Below are positions 62,289 to 64,000 of a stretch of 64,000 nucleotides of DNA, in pieces. The first letter of the stretch is position 1. Every line of letters starts with the position of its first letter. The notes beneath the pieces are model-generated. The model did not search any database and was not told the DNA's origin. It worked only from the letters and a program-made list of their open reading frames with translations. Position numbers and translations under genes: made by a program. Source of the DNA: Onchocerca volvulus (taxonomy: Eukaryota > Nematoda > Chromadorea > Rhabditida > Onchocercidae); NCBI GenBank assembly GCA_000499405.2, contig HG738140.1, positions 11,497,560 through 11,561,559 on the forward strand, in the 5' to 3' direction.

Positions 62289-64000
62289 TGTTCAAACTTG
62301 AAAACTTCAAACAACCTTTCTCTCACCTTTTCAGTCTATAATAATGAATATAGAAGGAACAATTTCCGCTTTATAAGTACACATTGCTATGATAATTATC
62401 TCATTTAAGATGTTTCGGTTATAAAAAGTTCCACTTTCATACTAATTGTTCACTTATTTGCTCTTCACGTACGTGAGTACCGATCGATTTATTGATTCAC
62501 ATATTTCGCTGATAAATTCATTTTTATACAAGCAGAAGCACAGAAACGCCATTCCAATGTACTGGAGTGTCTTCGACAATCAAAAAAAGAAATACTTAAG
62601 ATTTCCAACAATCCAAATTTCAAGCCTACTTGGGTTTGCGATTTGATGAGAAATAACTTTTTGCGCCTTTACTTTTGATAGAAAATTTCGTTGGCTTAGA
62701 ATATTTCAATATTTCTCACATTCCTTGATTTCTTGGGACTAATTATAAATTAATTATATACATTTCCTTATTATTTTTCCATTAATTCCTTTTAACAAAT
62801 CTTGGATAAAAAAATTTTGAGAAATTTATTTTAAATTTACATAAGAACTTGGTAATTTCATCGTTAAACCATCCTTCAAGCAAAAACTAGAAAAAAGTGA
62901 TATAGGAAAAAAAAAAAGTAATTCTTGGATGTTATCAAGCACTTAGATTTCTCAACACAATCAGATCATTCAAGATAGCAAATTGTTAACATGCGATGTT
63001 GAAATTTCATTTCTGATATATTTGTCAACGACCGAAACTTGTGCTAAATAATTTCTTGTTCTTAAGTAATAAAAAATTTATTTCTTTTTCTTATTAAATA
63101 ATGAAAAATGTGGAACAATCAAATTTATTAAATTGAACCATAAAAATTTTCAACAAATTGTTGAAAATATGCAAGAAAACGGAACTGACTTCCGAGAAAT
63201 AATTTATGCAAAAGTAAAGTTGTCAAAATAGTTCACGTATATAATCATCAACGCATGTATGACATTGCTTTTAATTGCATCGTTGAACACAGCCAAGTTT
63301 TGGCTGTTTTTTGGTTATTCGAATTTTCGAAAAACTTGATATATCACAAACTTATATGCATGTGGAAACCTTATATGTAGATATATGAAAATCTCTACGA
63401 TATTGAGTCAGATTTTGAATTTTGGATTGCAATGTGGTACTGCGCTTTTTTTTCTGAATTGCATTATAGCAGACTGCAGCATGAATTGTACCACAGTGGA
63501 TAATTAGTTTATTTGATAAAAATTAAGCAATTCAACATCAGAAGTCAATAATAGCAATTGTGATGGAAGAATTCGGAGCAGTTGACCATCTTCTAAAACT
63601 CATCATTTTCAGAGAGAATTTTCAAAAGAAAAGTAAACAGCAAGCATAGTAAAAGTATGAGAATCCAATAGATTCTTTGTGAATCATTCAGAAAATTTTC
63701 ATCTTTTATTTTCGTCTGTATTTCGCGACTGACATCATCAGTTTTCGTTCTGCAAAAATATCGTTAAGAAATTCATACTAATTTTAAATTTATTCACAAT
63801 TTTCTTCATAAGTCACGTGTATCGCGTGCCCTTTTTACCTTTACGAATGATATGACGAAAGAATTATGACATGCAAGTAAACTGATAGAGAATTACTGAC
63901 GTAAATATTGTAGACTTCTCTTTTCTTAATATCATATCAGGAAGTTCCGAGTTCAATATTACTTTATGAATTGGTGGTTCTTCTGCTGTACATACTGCAT
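62289..64000. other. 5' flank of the MSP-domain gene; no further gene seen
   Basis: No exon chain was found on either strand. Short open frames (for example 62446-62646 plus, and 28 codons from 63563 plus) show no domain and no matched splice sites. The segment next to 62288 should hold the MSP-domain gene promoter; no clear core promoter or trans-splice acceptor was recognised. Confidence 0.45.

Overview
The window looks like nuclear DNA of a parasitic nematode, most likely a filarial (onchocercid) worm. It is very AT-rich, has no operon-like dense coding, and its protein genes are split into many short exons. Introns run from about 60 bp to about 10 kb, with nematode-style acceptors (TTTCAG, TTGCAG, TTTTAG) and GT donors. 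The encoded proteins resemble Caenorhabditis genes, including an MSP-domain protein. Species cannot be fixed from the sequence alone.

Layout. Positions 1-11036 hold no gene I can support: a palindromic foldback repeat (5139-5596), a microsatellite, and one stretch that looks like decayed coding DNA (6932-7230). A tRNA-Asp(GTC) lies on the minus strand at 11037-11108. From 19982 to 49450, plus strand, runs one large gene of at least 23 well-supported exons encoding an F-BAR / C1 / RhoGAP protein, the orthologue type of C. elegans SPV-1 and vertebrate GMIP, ARHGAP29 and HMHA1. Its first visible exon is open across its 5' splice site, so the true start probably lies further upstream. One intron is about 10.3 kb. 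From 54132 to 57882, plus strand, ten exons encode a complete 398-residue cystathionine gamma-lyase. From 62288 down to 60078, minus strand, five short exons join in frame into a 198-residue protein with an MSP (VAP-like) domain and a C-terminal membrane anchor. This gene converges on the lyase gene.

The three protein genes have unrelated jobs: Rho signalling and membrane curvature, transsulfuration and H2S production, and probably ER-membrane tethering. I see no shared pathway. The remaining structure is repeats: a two-copy dispersed family with a GC-rich hairpin and a perfect 14-bp palindrome (44136-44330 and 59650-59821), a second two-copy family inside the SPV-1 gene, several intronic inverted repeats, and simple-sequence tracts. 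Gene models were assembled by hand from reading frame, splice signals and phase, so small exons may be missing and individual splice sites may be off.
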